Origin: Crocodylus rhombifer
Lineage: Eukaryota > Chordata > Crocodylia > Crocodylidae
Assembly (NCBI GenBank): GCA_038503035.1
Contig: JAVSML010025230.1
Location: 483,062-547,061 of the forward strand
Direction: 5' to 3'
DNA length: 64,000 bases
The notes beneath the pieces are model-generated. The model was given only the letters and a program-made list of their open reading frames with translations. It ran no database searches and was not told where the DNA came from. The position numbers and the translations under genes were made by a program. This document shows positions 1 to 11,329 of the stretch, piece by piece (position 1 is the first letter of the stretch; each line of letters opens with the position of its first letter).

Positions 1-1
1 T

Positions 2-1285
2 ACGGTTGGCCTTCTTGACTGCCTCCCCACACTGCCGGCCCATGTTCATCGTGGAGTCAATGACGACTCCAAGATCCTTTTCCGTCTCCGTGCTGGCAAG
101 AGGGGAGTTCCCCAACCTGTAAGTGTGGTGCCGGTTCTTCCTCCCCATGTGCAACACCTTGCACTTATCAGTGTTAAACCCCATCCTATTCTCATCCGCC
201 CACCGTTGCAACCTGTCAAGGTCAGCTTGTAGCCTATTGCACCCTTCTAGTGCACCCACATCCCCCCACATCTTAGTGTCATCAGCAAACTTGAACAGGG
301 TGCTTTCTACCCCCTCATCCAAGTCACTGATGAAGATGTTGAACAGTGCGGGCCTGAGGACCGAGCCCTGCGGAACCCCACTGCCCACGTCCTTCCAGGT
401 CGAGAAGAACCCATCCACTACCACCCTCTGGGTGTGGCCCTCCAACCAGTTGGCGACCCATTTGACCGTGTGGGCATCGACACCACAGTCTCCCAGCTTT
501 TTGATGAGGACAGGGTGAGAGACAGTGTCAAAAGCCTTCCGGAAGTCCAGAAAGACTACATCCACAGCAACCCCTGCGTCTAATGATTTGGTGACCTGAT
601 CGTAAAAGGCCACCAGGTTGGTCTGACAAGACCTGCCACTGATGAACCCATGTTGGTTGCCCCTGAGCATGCATTCCCCCGCAAGGCCCTCCTGGATGTG
701 TGCCAGGATAATTTTTTCAAAGAGCTTACCCGGGATTGAGGTAAGACTAAATGGCCTGTAATTTCCCGGGTCCTCTTTTTTTCCCTTTTTGAAGATAGGG
801 ACCACATTGGCCCTCTTCCAGTCCTCCGGCACCTCGCCAGAGCACCACGAGTGCTCATAGAGCCACGCCAGGGGTCCCGCAATGACCCCGGCCAGTTCCT
901 GTAGAACCCTAGGGTGAAGATCGTCCGGGCCAGCGGACTTGAACACGTCCAGCCTCTCCAGAAGTACCCTAACTAACTCCTCGCTAAACCCTGGCCCAGG
1001 CGTGTCTCTCCCGGGGCCCGAGGGGGGCCCAACAGGGAGGTGGCTGAACTGGTCCCTACTTAGGAAGACAGAGGCAAAGAAATCGTTAAATATGTTAGCT
1101 TTATCATCTGGCGTGATGACTAAGTTGCCCATCGTGTCCTGCAGGGGCCCCACATTACCCGGGACCCTCTTTTTACCCCCTATGTATTTGAAGAAGGACT
1201 TCTTATTGTCCTTAATCCGGGAAGCTAGTCCTATCTCCATCTCTGCCTTGGCCCTCCTGACTGCCCCCCTACATCCTCGGGCGAC
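2..1285 (-). pseudogene. CR1 ORF2, reverse transcriptase part, open through the window edge
   Basis: Read on the minus strand with codons starting at positions equal to 2 modulo 3, I find no stop from about 1285 down to position 2. That is about 425 codons, and the frame stays open at the edge. Motifs in order: SGEVPEDWK and NVVPIFKKG (about 780-850), YRPFSLTS (about 735-757), HGFISGRSCQTNL (about 615-650), the palm motif DVVFLDFRKAFDTVSHP (about 515-565), GVPQGSVL (about 358-382), and the catalytic motif FADDTK (272-289). Anchors at 2-4, 272, 755 and 1256 are all in the same frame. The protein would copy its own RNA at a nicked target site. The N-terminal part is separated from it by a frameshift near 1285-1295, so the full ORF2 is not intact in this copy. 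Confidence 0.8.
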
Positions 1286-1730
1286 TGTAACAGTCCTTCT
1301 TGGTGATGACCCCATCTCTCCATTGGGTGTATGCCTCCCTTTTAGCAAGGAGACATTCCCGGATGCTCTTAGTGAGCCATGGGGGTTTATGTGCCCTCCT
1401 GCTCCCTTTGACCCTTGTTGGGATTACCTCCCTTTGGGCATGGAGGATCGTCTCCTTAAGGAGCAACCACTCCCCTTCGACATCTGATTCCCTTCCCCTC
1501 TGGGTCCTCAGTGCTTCCCCAACAATCTTCCTTAGCTTGTTGAAGTCAGCCCTCCTAAAGTCTAGGGCTGTTGCCTTGCTGCAGCCCTTTGCCACCTTAC
1601 GCTGGATGGTGAATTCCAGCAAGCGATGATCACTGTCTCCCAGGTGGCCCATCACCCGCAGCCCCCTCACCAGGTCATCACCCGTGGCCAGCACCAGGTC
1701 CAACAAGGCGTCTCCCCTTGTACCTAGCAT
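1269..1730 (-). pseudogene. CR1 ORF2, endonuclease C-terminal part and linker
   Basis: This 153-residue minus-strand frame begins at the truncated 5' end of the CR1 copy. It carries the end of the AP-type endonuclease: a DLVLATGDDLV segment, then GDSDHRLLEF, whose S-D-H triad is the usual catalytic terminus of this nuclease family. A basic linker follows (KAKREAYTQW-like, with many Lys and Arg residues). It stops at a TAG at 1269-1271, about 15 bases after the frame shifts away from the downstream reverse transcriptase. Upstream endonuclease residues are missing, so no nuclease could be made from this copy. The Met at its start is only the first methionine after the truncation, not a true start. 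Confidence 0.8.
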
Positions 1731-1735
1731 GGGAG

Positions 1736-2512
1736 ACTTATTGGAAGCAGGTCTAGATTATACCTTGGGGTCCCCTTGGTTCAGCTGACTAAGGGAAACT
1801 ATTACTTATGCTTCTGACTGAGGGAAGCACCCCAAGTTCTTGAATTGAGTCAAGTACTCTCAGGGCTACTAGACCCGTGTTTCCCAGGGGGCACAGTGCC
1901 AGAAATAAGCCCAACCCTGGGTGGTGGCAACTCTACCCCCAGGCTAGTGGGTGTGCTCCAGGACGGGGTTAAGCAAGACATGAGGCACCCCCAGAGAGGC
2001 ACTTGGAGCCTGGAAGGTGGTCGGGCACAGTGAAGTGGGTGGCTCAGCACAGAAGCAGCCCCTACTGGCTTGCCACAATCCCCGCTGTCCCCCACTGCCC
2101 TGTGCTGCACGGTCAGGGCTCTTTCATGAGCCCCCAGAAGCCCTGAGACCACTGCAGCAGCCAATGAGTCCATGGCAGGGTTGTTTTTTTAAAGGGCCGG
2201 GAGATGAGGCAGGCAGGGCAGCCATGGGGGAGGGGACTGGGAGAGTGGGGGGGTCAGGGGTCTCATGGCTGAGCCCCCCATGCAGCACTGGGCAGTGCTG
2301 GCAGCAGGGATTGTACCCCTACCTGGCAGGAGCCGGTGATTAGGGGCTTTTTAAAACAAAAACAAAAAAAAACCCTTGGACCTGGGAGAGCGGGTAGGGG
2401 ATGGTGCCTAGCAGGGGTCCCCTCCTCTATTCTCCAGTCCCCCCACCCCCTACTTACCAGCATGGAGTCCAGGTCCAACTCCCCATGGCAGCCAGCAGGG
2501 ATACCCAAATCA
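1736..2512. other. GC-rich spacer between two CR1 copies, no gene seen
   Basis: This block contains purine- and pyrimidine-rich runs, an A-rich tract (about 2357-2372) and G-rich stretches around 2225-2260. Short open frames exist on both strands but are compositionally driven and match nothing I know. It may be an unrecognised repeat. Confidence 0.5.
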
Positions 2513-4190
2513 ACATAGATTCATAGATGTAGGGTCAGAAGGGACCCAAGTAGATCATCAAGTCTGACCCCCCTGCCCTGGGCAGGAGAGAATACTGGGC
2601 TCATATGACCCCAGCTAGGTAACTGTCAAGCCTCCTCTTAAAGACCCCCAAGGTAGGAGCCAGCACCACTTCCCTTGGAAGTTGGTTCCAGATCCTAGCT
2701 GCCCTGACTGTGAAATAGTGTCTTCTAATATCCAGCCTGAACCTACTCTCAAACAACTTATGGCCATTATTCCTTGTTAGTCCGGGAGGTGCACGGGTGA
2801 ACAGGGTCTCTCCCATTCCCTGCCGGTCCCCCCTGGTAAGTTTGTAGATGGCCACCAGGTTCCCTCTCAGCATTCTCTTGTAAAGGCTGAACAAGTTAAG
2901 GTCCCATAGCCTCTCCTTATAGGGATCATGCAAGTGGCCCTCCTCTGGACCCTCTCAATGCTGGCCACATCTTTCCTAAAGTGCAGTGCCCAGAACTGAA
3001 TGCAGTACTTCAACTTTGGCCTGAACAATGTAACATACATAGGGAGGATCACCTCCTTGGCCCTGCTTGTGATGCATCTGTGGATGCATGACAAGGTGCA
3101 GCTGGCCTTACTAACTGTGTCCTCACATTGGTGGCCCATGTTCATTTTGGAATAGATAATGACTCCAAGATCTCTTTCTGCCACTGTGCTTTTGAGAAGG
3201 GAGTTTCCCAGTCTACAGGTATGCTGCTGGTTCTTACTGCCCAAGTGCAGTACCCTGTACTTGTCAGTATTGAATCTTATCCAATTATCATTTGCCCACC
3301 CCTGTAACCTGTCCAGGTCCAGATGTATCCTGTCCCACCCTTCTAGCATGCCCACATTGCCCCAGATCTTGGTGTCATCAGCAAATTTGAACAGGGTGCT
3401 TTTTACCCCCTCGTCCAAGTCGCTCATAAAGAGATTAAACAGTACATGCCCAAGGACCAAGCCCTGGGGGACCCCACTGCCCACATCCCTCCAGGTTGAA
3501 TATGGCCCATCTACCACCACTCTCTGGGTGTGGTCCCTCAGCCAATTTGTGACCCATCTGACTGACTGTGTAGGCATCAATGCCACAATCACCTAGCTTT
3601 TTAATGGGATGGAAGACAGTGTCAAAGACCTTCCTGAAGTCCAGAAAAACTACATCCACCACGACACCTGCATCTAATGATTTTGTGACCTGATCATAGA
3701 AGGCAATCGGGTTGGTCTGACAAGACCTGCCCCTAATGAACCCATGCTGGTTGCCCCCTAGCATTATCCCTGCTGTCAGTCCTTCCCAGGTGTGCTCCTG
3801 GATAATCTTCTCAAAGAACTTCCCCAGGATTGAAGTAAGACTAACGGGCTTATAGTTTCCTGGGTGCTCTCTCCTCCCTTTTTTGAAAATGGGAACCACA
3901 TTGGCCCTCTTCCAGTCATCTGACACCTGGCCAGAGCACTACGAGTGCTCATAAAGCCATGCCAGGGGCTCCTCAATAACCCCTGCCAATTTCCTCAGCA
4001 CCATGGGGTGGAGAGCATCTGGACCTGCTGATTTGAACATGTCCGGCCCCTCCAGAAGTTCCCTAACTCAGTCCTCCCTGACCCTAGGCATGTCAGAGTC
4101 TCTTTGGAGTCCATCCTAATCTCAGTGGGGGAGTCCTGGTCCCCACACAAAAAAATGGAGGCAAAGAAATTGTTAAAAAGGTCTGCCAAA
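2513..4190 (-). mobile_element. CR1 LINE copy with 3' end, 5'-truncated
   Basis: This is a minus-strand CR1 with its 3' end at about 2513. The tail there reads CATAGATTCATAGATG on the plus strand, next to the characteristic 3' region that contains GGGTCAGAAGGGACC. Going rightward, the copy covers the 3' untranslated region, the ORF2 C-terminus, the reverse transcriptase and part of the linker. It is truncated near 4190, where sequence resembling a hAT terminus begins. It is about 1.68 kb long and more diverged than the copy at 1-1735. Confidence 0.9.
2601..4180 (-). pseudogene. CR1 ORF2 remnant (reverse transcriptase to C-terminus), frame-broken
   Basis: The ORF2 protein is readable in three overlapping frames. 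The C-terminal region (about 2601-2933) has NNGHKLFESRFRLDIRR and PREVVLAPTLGVFKRRLD. The central reverse transcriptase (about 2867-3592) has FADDTK at 3368-3385 and AERDLGVI. The fingers/palm part (about 3435-3926) has RANVVPIFKKG and DVVFLDFRK. The linker end (about 4130-4180) has NNFFAS. Frame changes near 2900-2930 and 3550-3600 break the protein. Catalytic Asp residues of FADD remain, but the enzyme could not be made as one chain. Confidence 0.85.
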
Positions 4191-4314
4191 ACTCTCTGAA
4201 TCAATTGAGACCTTTTAATTGGTCCCCTGATTTGATTTAGATTTGGAGATTCAGCCACTGAATTGGGCCAAATCTCCTCCAAATCAAATCAGCAACCAAA
4301 GCTTCGCACAGCCA
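4189..4314 (-). mobile_element. Terminal fragment of the ZBED-type hAT transposon
   Basis: This 125-bp stretch matches the right-hand ends of the hAT copies at about 31640-31761 and 33430-33555. It shares the order CTCTGAATCAATT, GATTTGATT(C/T)AGATTTGGAGAT, ATCTCCTCC, and a terminal GCTTCGCACAGCC close to the hAT end GCTTCACACAGCCCTA. It begins exactly where the neighbouring CR1 is truncated. Only the terminal and subterminal region is present, with no coding capacity. No target duplication could be assigned. Confidence 0.75.
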
Positions 4315-5706
4315 CAGTGACTGGCCACCAACAGAAGATATGAGGAAGGAGGCCTAAGCAGAGTGGGATTAATACAACTACTAACAACCTGTCCTGCATA
4401 AATCATCATTTCCTTTGTAATGTATCTCACCTATTGCAGAGCAGCCATGCACTCTGTAAAAAAATATCTAATATCTATTAAGAACGTAAATAATTTGCTT
4501 TACCTACTACCTTTGTATTGGTACATGCAGGGATTGCAGGGCTTAATTTCTTTCTTGAGACAAGATACTGGAAAGGTATGTATGTAAGTAACAGGAACAC
4601 CAGGGCTAATGAGTAAACTATCAAGCACTGTAAAAGTATGCAAGGGGTTAGCTTGGAGATGCAATGGACTACCAAAGTCTAGATACTACCTAGGCATGAA
4701 CTTTTACTGAATGAGTCAATGCAATAAAACTTGAGAACTGGTAAAAAAGTTAAGGACTAATATGCAAGAAGACTATGATACAAGGAGTCAGACTGCCTAC
4801 CTGGACTCTCAGTTACCAGGAAATTTCATTCTATCATACAAATCTAGTATCCCAGGTGATTAAAAAATGCTGGCTTGTTTTCAAAAGCTGTCTTGCTTTG
4901 CTGCAAATACTGCAAATTACCACTCTTTAAAAGGGTGAAGTTTTTCCCAAGGCTCTAAATCCATTTGGATCCCATAATGAGAAATACAGATGCTGAAGCA
5001 AGTAAAACCCGTCTTAAGGAAATTCATTTGCATGCCCCACTCCTACTAAAGCATGGAGAATTAGGGCCTAAAATTATAAATGATAAACTCCCAGAAAAGG
5101 GAAAAAGGTGGCATGTGTAGCACAATCTGTACATTCATCATGACCCTTTGTTAATTAGGTTCCTGTATCAGTATTGAGACATACTGCTTTCCTTCATATG
5201 GAAGTTACCATGGCAGGAAAGACATGTTGCCTCCCATGCTGTACTAGACCTCTACAAGCCAACCCCAGATCATTTAAGAGATATTTCTAATCCAGCTGCA
5301 ATTTTATTTTATCAAGCAATCAGACCCCTGGCTGAAAGACTACCTGCACCTGGTATTCACATCTAGGAAGCATCTACTGTTTGCTGTTATAGAAACTATG
5401 GCTATCTTCTGCTACTTTCAGCTGCTACCTGGATCTCAGCATGGATCAAAACCAAATAAAAGTTAAATTGGGGATTAAGGGGATAAAGCTAAACTAAAAT
5501 GGAAGTGGGTGTATTCAGATGCTAGGACACTGCACAAATATTACATTTTCCCTTAGGACTAGATAGTTTGTTAAACTACCTAGAAATGCATCATATTTTT
5601 ACCTTTAATGACAAGTCCACATTATACTAGGGACAACGTTAATCCCTATACTTTTCCACAAAAAACGAGGAACGTGAAAACATATAGTTTGTTAAATCAA
5701 TCATAG
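4315..5706. other. Unique AT-rich DNA, no gene seen
   Basis: The sequence is AT-rich with many stops in all frames. I see no repeat family, RNA gene or coding signal here. Confidence 0.5.
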
Positions 5707-5941
5707 TGGGCACGTCCACACGTGCATTAATGTGCTCTAGTCACAGACCATTAAGTTTAGTTCTTGTAATGACAGAGACTAACTTAATATGCAGTAATTG
5801 ACCCTACTGTGCAGCAGTGCCAACACATCTTTTAAGTGATGCTAATGCGCAGTAGATTAATTTTATGGCTTTTGCCATGATGTGCTAATGCACAGTAGGA
5901 TTAATCTGCTGCATTTTTAGCATCTCGTGTAGACAAACCCA
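5707..5941. mobile_element. Short palindromic MITE, family A
   Basis: The ends form an imperfect inverted repeat: the left end reads TGGGCACGTCCACACGTGC and the complement of the right end reads TGGGTTTGTCTACACGAGATG. The interior repeats ACTGTGCAG- and TAATGCGCAGTAG-like motifs. There is no open frame, so it could only move using another element's transposase. It resembles the element at 27863-28168, which has the same TCTACAC-containing ends and CACAGTAG interior. A TA target site is possible (TA before 5706 and after 5942) but is too short to be decisive. Confidence 0.55.
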
Positions 5942-6179
5942 GTATGTATGTTTTGCATTGCATATGTTTGCGAAGGACACTGAAGAACAGCTTTTTTACC
6001 AAATTAAGATGAGTTGCCAAAGTAATGTGTATTTTTTTCAGATAACCCCCACATTTTCTCTTTTGTGCACTTAATAAGTCAGTGGTACACTTTATTAAAT
6101 CCTGGGTGATACTACACAAGCTAGATTATAAAAAGAAGTCAACTTTGGGAATGCAATCTTCTTTTAAAAAATGGACATC
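5942..6179. other. Short AT-rich spacer
   Basis: No coding or repeat signal is evident between the MITE and the GC-rich block that follows. Confidence 0.4.
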
Positions 6180-6960
6180 ATTCAAGAGTTAAAACACATG
6201 CAAGCACATGCGCTTGCAGCAGCACAAATAGAAGCAGTGCAAATTTGAGCCAGGGCTTTTTGCTTGTGCTCGGACATGCACTTTGGTGTGGAGCAAATTG
6301 TGGCACTTGGGGCAAAATATCACCACCTGGCTCCTCCCAGATCTGCAGCCAGGGAGAGCTAGAGCCTGGGACCAGCACCTGTGCTGTTCCCAGCAGTATA
6401 AAAAGCCACCCTGGCAAGTAACTAAGGGCTACTAGCTCTCAGGAGCTTCTGGGGCCCAGCCAATTAGTACCTGGGGACACTACCCTTTGTGCCAACTCAA
6501 CTGCTGAAGCATCCCCGAGAGTTCCCTGCACCCTCTACCCACTGCAGCGGTCTGGCAGTGGGGGCTGCTGCCTGGCTGTGACCTGCTGTGCACCTGCCAG
6601 ACCCAGATGGGGACTGCAGAGCCAGTAGAGACATCTGCCCCTCTGGACCAGCTGCCAGTGGACTGTGGTTGCAGGGTTGGCCTCTGTGCAGCACTACTGC
6701 CATATGTGCCCCCTGCCTCGCCATCTTAGCAGCTAAATCACTTGGAAGAGGTTCCGGGTGTGGTGGCCTGCTTTGAACTGTCGGAGCATGTCCTCCTGGC
6801 CCCATTTGGCAAAAAGGTCAGCCACAGCCAGCTGGGTCCAAGGTGACAGCTCTGAGAAAGCAGACTCCTGCCACTGGCCTCCCTAGCAGGCATTCTGGGG
6901 TTCCCTATTGGAAAACTGAAAAATCTCTGATAAAATAAATCCCAAAGTCACTCTGTAAAA
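6180..6960 (+). other. GC-rich block with TATA-like and polyadenylation-like signals; possible old LTR or repeat
   Basis: A GC-rich patch in AT-rich surroundings contains AGTATAAAAAGCC near 6397 and AAAATAAATCCC near 6935, about 540 bases apart. That spacing would fit the promoter and polyadenylation signal of a long terminal repeat. I cannot define TG/CA ends, a second LTR or a target duplication. The short open frames here (for example 6588-6776) look compositional. An unknown repeat is equally possible. Confidence 0.25.
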
Positions 6961-9120
6961 TACCCTCAAATCCATGTTCCTCCACAAGTAAAACAAAAGA
7001 CCACTATAAAGAGAAAGAGAGCGCGAGTGAGCAATCTGTTGGGCAATGTTTTATTGATATATCTTACAGTGTTAAAGCAAGTCTCTTATAATAATAAAGT
7101 GAACTCTAAATACATGTTTCATGAATGTATATTTTGCTGCCTTCTCACAGGGTGATGGCCCCGACACAAGGGCTATGGGCCCACACAAGGGGCCAGATGG
7201 CCCCCAAAGGGGCTACCACTCCCCTGCAAGGCTGGATATCCAGGGGTCTAATTTTCTCCTTGCGCTGCAAGTTTAGAACATTTTTTCATTCTGCACATGG
7301 CTGTTGCCCCACCTCAAAGGGTTTTGAGACAAAGCAAGAGGCATGTGTACGCTCATCTGGACACGCTTGTAGGAATTGCATGCATTTATTAGCTGTAAGA
7401 ATCAATGTAATTCAGAAAAAAAAAAGTGAGATGCAATTAAAAAGGAGGTAATTGTTCCTTTTCATTTCCTTTAGAAATATAAAATTATCATTGATAAATA
7501 TTGCTGTCAGGAACCCATGCCTCACCAGAAACCAAACAAGGATTTACTGGAAATCTTACAGAAACACATATTCTGATAGGATTCCTGATCATAAAGTTTA
7601 TGTAAATTAGGGCAAACAGATCCTGAAATCTGAAACAAAAATCAAAGAAATTATGCATCACCAATCAAACAGATTTATCTAAAATCTGTGTCAGATCATG
7701 AAATAAAGTATTCATAAAAGTACTTGGCTGGGATAAACACAGAAATAAAAAAATCCTGACTCTACATTATACACAGAAGGAATAACATAAGAAATAAAAA
7801 CTGACAGAAGTGTAATATTTAGTCTTTTTTCTTAATGATTCAGATTCATATTACTAGTATTGTCTCCATTCTAATCTAGATGTCAATTTCTCATTACACA
7901 CGCAGACTGTAGGTCAATGTTATAACTAATGAATACCTGCTGGTGCAAATGCTTATTGTATCTTAGCCTAATTCTAGTAAAATTTAAATGGTCTATTAAT
8001 TTTCTTAATAAATTTAGATATGGTTCCTGATTGCAATCTGTCTTTGATTAGCTTGCAAAAGTGTATGAAAATCTTGCCAAGCTGGTTGTTCAGAAGGTAT
8101 CAAGCAAATGATATTCTACATGATAAAGAATTTCTCTGATTATTAACTGGTTAGAACAGGCTTTAAGTAAGTTTTCCGAGATGCTACTGAACATCGTTTG
8201 TTATCACCTATGCATGCAACAGGATATTTTCAGCTTCACTGATTGTTACAGAGTTGTTTTCATGCTAGGTAAAAACTACAGTTCACCAAAATTCTTTACT
8301 GGGTATCATTAAGTTCTGAATTCAGTGGGTCTTAACCATTTGCTTAAACACTTTGCTGAATGACAACAGATTTAAGCACAGCTTTAACTAATTTACTGAA
8401 TTCTGGTTACCTGAATGATCAGTGGTCATCAAAGTAATGTAGTCTTTAAAAGTCTGTGGCATATATATATATGTAAAGTGATATAGACACCCACATAAGT
8501 TGCATCTGTAGATTGATATTTGGTGTTTACTGCTACTGGTGAGGACTAGTAGAACCTTTAGGTATGAATAATGGACATACCCAACAAATGAAGGGAATCA
8601 AAATAATGAATAACTGTTTATTTCTCACACCTTATATAAGCATTGTTCTGAGCAGTTAGGGCAAGGTAAGCAGGGTACCAGCCCTGGACACCAACTTGGA
8701 AGAAGTACAAGTATGGCTCCCTCCCATTATGAGTCCTTCAGAACACATGTAGAGCCCTGCGTAGCCCAGCCATAGGGAGCTGGGCAGGCACAACCCCATA
8801 TTCAGCAGAGCATCTGGGGAGGAAGAAAGGGCAGCAGAAGTGGGATTATGCCCCTCCTCCCCAGAGGGCTTTGCCATCAAAAGTTTAGTCCTGCCATGGA
8901 AGGCAGAGTGTGAATGGAGCATTAGAAAGGGCCCGCAGCAAGCCCACACTGTTGCCTATCCTTCATCAGCAGGAATCCTGGTTTTTCCTGATAAATAAAA
9001 AATAAAAATAAAAAAATTACAGATTCTCTGATAAACCCCCCCCAAAAAACATAATTAAAATTAAAACTCTCCCCAGCCCTGTTGGTGCCCCTCTTTCCCC
9101 CTACTACAGCCCCCCAGCCC
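6961..9120. other. Unique AT-rich DNA, no gene seen
   Basis: Long AT-rich sequence, a small (TA)n run near 8461-8472, and a slightly GC-richer patch at 8650-8950 whose open frame on the minus strand I do not recognise. I see no supported gene. Confidence 0.5.
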
Positions 9121-9129
9121 TATTTCTCT

Positions 9130-9270
9130 GTGTATCCACAAATGTGTGCATCTGTGTGTGTGCATGTGTGCACATGTGCATTTATGCATGTGTACATGTG
9201 TAGGGATACCTGGGTGCACATCTAAGTGTGTACACATGTATACGTGCAAGTGGGCTTATTATGTTTATGT
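9130..9270. repeat. Degenerate GT-rich microsatellite
   Basis: Alternating purine/pyrimidine steps dominate (GTGTGTGCATGTGTGCACATGTGCAT and similar). This explains the repetitive Cys/His/Val- or Thr-rich open frames on both strands; they are not genes. Confidence 0.75.
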
Positions 9271-9439
9271 GCCTATTCATACTGCCACATTGCAAATTAA
9301 CAGTGTAGTGAATGCCTGCATGTGCAGTGTGTGCAATTTGTAGTGCTGCAAGCCACATGTGCATCACGGGGACACACCCACAGTGCTGCTCTTGTTTAGT
9401 CCACAAAAAGAAAAATGAGAAGAGATACATTTGCTTTCT

Positions 9440-9640
9440 GTATCATGGAGGTAAACAACAGGGAGAGAGATTTGCTATTTAAGTTGAAGGATAATGTTTT
9501 CACAAAAATAAATGGATATAAATTGCCAAGGAGTGATTTTAGGCTGGAAATTAGAAGATTTCTTCCCATCAGGGGAATAAGGCTCTGGAACAACCCTGCA
9601 ATAAAGGTAATGATGCCAAAAAACAATTTTAAGGTGGAGA
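9440..9640 (+). mobile_element. Ancient CR1/L3-type LINE C-terminal scrap
   Basis: A plus-strand frame (9415-9774) contains NGYKLPRSDFRLEIRRF and IRGIRLWNNPAIKV. These match the pattern NG-x-K-L-x(4)-F-R-L-(D/E)-I-R-(R/K)...W-N-x-L seen at the C-terminus of CR1-like ORF2 proteins. Only this short segment is recognisable and it is diverged, so it is an old copy. The rest of the frame runs into a T-rich tract. Confidence 0.55.
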
Positions 9641-9929
9641 TTCCTACGTTTATAAACAGGAGTGTAGCAAAACTCCCAGGTTTTCTTTTCTTTTTTTTTC
9701 CCCCTTTTAAAATGCATTCCCTGCCCCTTCCCCAACCATTTCTGGGTTTGTCTCTCCCTCTCTATTCCTTATAGATAAGTATAAGTAAGCCAAGATATAG
9801 GATAAGCTTTAATATTTTATATTAGGTAGTAAGTTTTATTTTTGTCTCCCCTCTTTGCAAATAAGTGCCCTGCTATTTTGATATAGATATCCACTGTTTT
9901 ATAAGTGATAATTATTATGTTTGTACTGA

Positions 9930-10745
9930 TTTTATGTTGTGCGAGTACTGTTTTAGGCCTATATAGGTAAGTTAGCTTAAGTCATGTCAAGTTTCCATCT
10001 TGCAATGTCAAGCCTCCATCCTATTCCCATGCCCGGCTGTGTAACCTATGACTCATACTACCACTCCTATGTAACTTGGTTTCTGAATGAATGGGTATGA
10101 ATGAGGGTGCTTGAGAGACAATGGCAGTAGGTCTAAAAATAGCTCCCTCTGAATGACCGAACCATCGAAACCAATACCTGGACCAACGACCCAGCCATTG
10201 GAACCACCCTCAGCATTCAAGAAACAAAAGATAAGGCAACCCACCATTGTGCCAAGGCTGCACATGCTCAGTAAGAACACCTGGACCCCTCTGGAACAGG
10301 ACTGGCATTGCCTGGACAGGCCCCCCTCATAGGAGATCAGAGGTAGTCTGCCCCATAAAAAGGGGTAGTAAAGACTGACTGCCATTTCCATCTGGACCAG
10401 ACCACCTCCATGTCACACCATCTATCCACCACAGAGACCCTGCCGGCAACCCCGCTCTGGACAACACCGAGCTGAAGGAGACCCTGACTGGCCATCAAGG
10501 ACCCACTTTCAGCCTGGCATAGGTAAATATCACCTGCGTATTTCCTCCTCCAATTTGGACTCTCTCTCCTCCCAGACTTCAGTCCCCGCATCAAGCCTCT
10601 TTAACCCTTGCTGCCAGTGTGTCCATGTGCGTGTGCATGTGCACACACAAAGGAAACAATAAAATATTGTGTCACCATCTCCCCTGTTCAGTAAAACCAA
10701 TATCATTTGTAACCCCAAGTTGGGTGGTGTTTTATTGAGCTCCGG
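9930..10745 (+). mobile_element. Candidate solitary LTR of an old retrovirus-like element
   Basis: The block has features ordered like a long terminal repeat: CCCATAAAAAGGGG near 10350 as a TATA-like promoter, CAATAAAATATTGTGTCACC near 10658 as a polyadenylation signal and GT-rich downstream region, and a U5-like stretch after it. There are no gag or pol reading frames nearby, so if real it is a solitary LTR left by recombination. I could not define exact TG...CA ends or a target duplication. It may be a different GC-rich repeat. Confidence 0.35.
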
Positions 10746-11310
10746 TCCCTTCCCTATGTTAAATTTCAGTCTCTGCCTCTCTCTCAGCTACAGTTCTGCA
10801 CCCCACCCCACCCCATTTTCCTGCTCTAGCAATTCTGTCTCTCCTTTTCTGACACCTCTCAGCTCCTCTTTGTCCCTTTTCTGCCACCTATCAGCCCCGT
10901 CATGTTCTGCAAGCTCTCAGCCCTGCTCCTGCCACTTTTTGCCTCCTCTCAGCCCTGTTACTTTCTGTAAGCTCTCAGCCCTACTCCCAGTTTTCCTCTC
11001 CCCAATTACCTCTCAGCTACCCTGTAGTTTTCTTGCTCTGGCTTCAGCCTCCAGGCTTCTCCCTGGCATCGCTCCTTTGCTCTGCCAGCTTTCTGCTTTC
11101 AATTAACTTTAAGTTACCCCAACTTCCCTCCAGTCTACTCGTTCTAATCCTGGCACTGGCAACTTTCATCTCAGTCTCCACCTCAAGTAACCCTAAGCCT
11201 CAGCTCAACTCTCTCCAAGTCTACCAGTTCTAATCCTGGTCCTGGCAACTTTCACTCTCTCTTTCTTACCTTAACCTTCCCCCAAGTTTCCCAAGTACAC
11301 CAAGCACATA
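10746..11310 (+). repeat. CT-rich, degenerate tandem repeat
   Basis: Strongly pyrimidine-biased sequence repeats CTCTCAGCCCTGCTCC-like units, and later two related units of about 50 bp (11125-11177 and 11213-11263) share GTTCTAATCCTGG and GGCAACTTTCA. The Ser/Leu/Pro-rich open frames (10669-11106, 11033-11233) are by-products of this composition. Confidence 0.65.
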
Positions 11311-11329
11311 CATACATGCCACAAATTAG

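Larger units (their letters stand above)
1..1735 (-). mobile_element. CR1 LINE copy, 5'-truncated, running off the left edge
   Basis: On the minus strand this reads as the second open reading frame of a CR1 non-LTR retrotransposon: the last third of the endonuclease, the linker, and the reverse transcriptase as far as the part just after the FADD motif. Homology stops near 1735, where the copy is 5'-truncated, as is usual for CR1. The 3' end lies outside the window. The copy is GC-rich compared with its flanks and has only one visible frame break, which suggests a fairly recent insertion. Element identity rests on motifs and recall of CR1 proteins, not on a database match. Confidence 0.9.

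Noticed and set aside
939..1629. Plus-strand frames of 182 and 109 codons
   Set aside because: They are antisense to the CR1 ORF2, which has clear motifs on the minus strand.
3159..3596. Plus-strand frame of 145 codons
   Set aside because: Antisense of CR1 reverse transcriptase. The similar frames at 123-518 and 58780-58986 arise the same way from the same part of the element.
10669..11233. Ser/Leu/Pro-rich open frames resembling a secreted low-complexity protein
   Set aside because: They are explained by a CT-rich tandem repeat.
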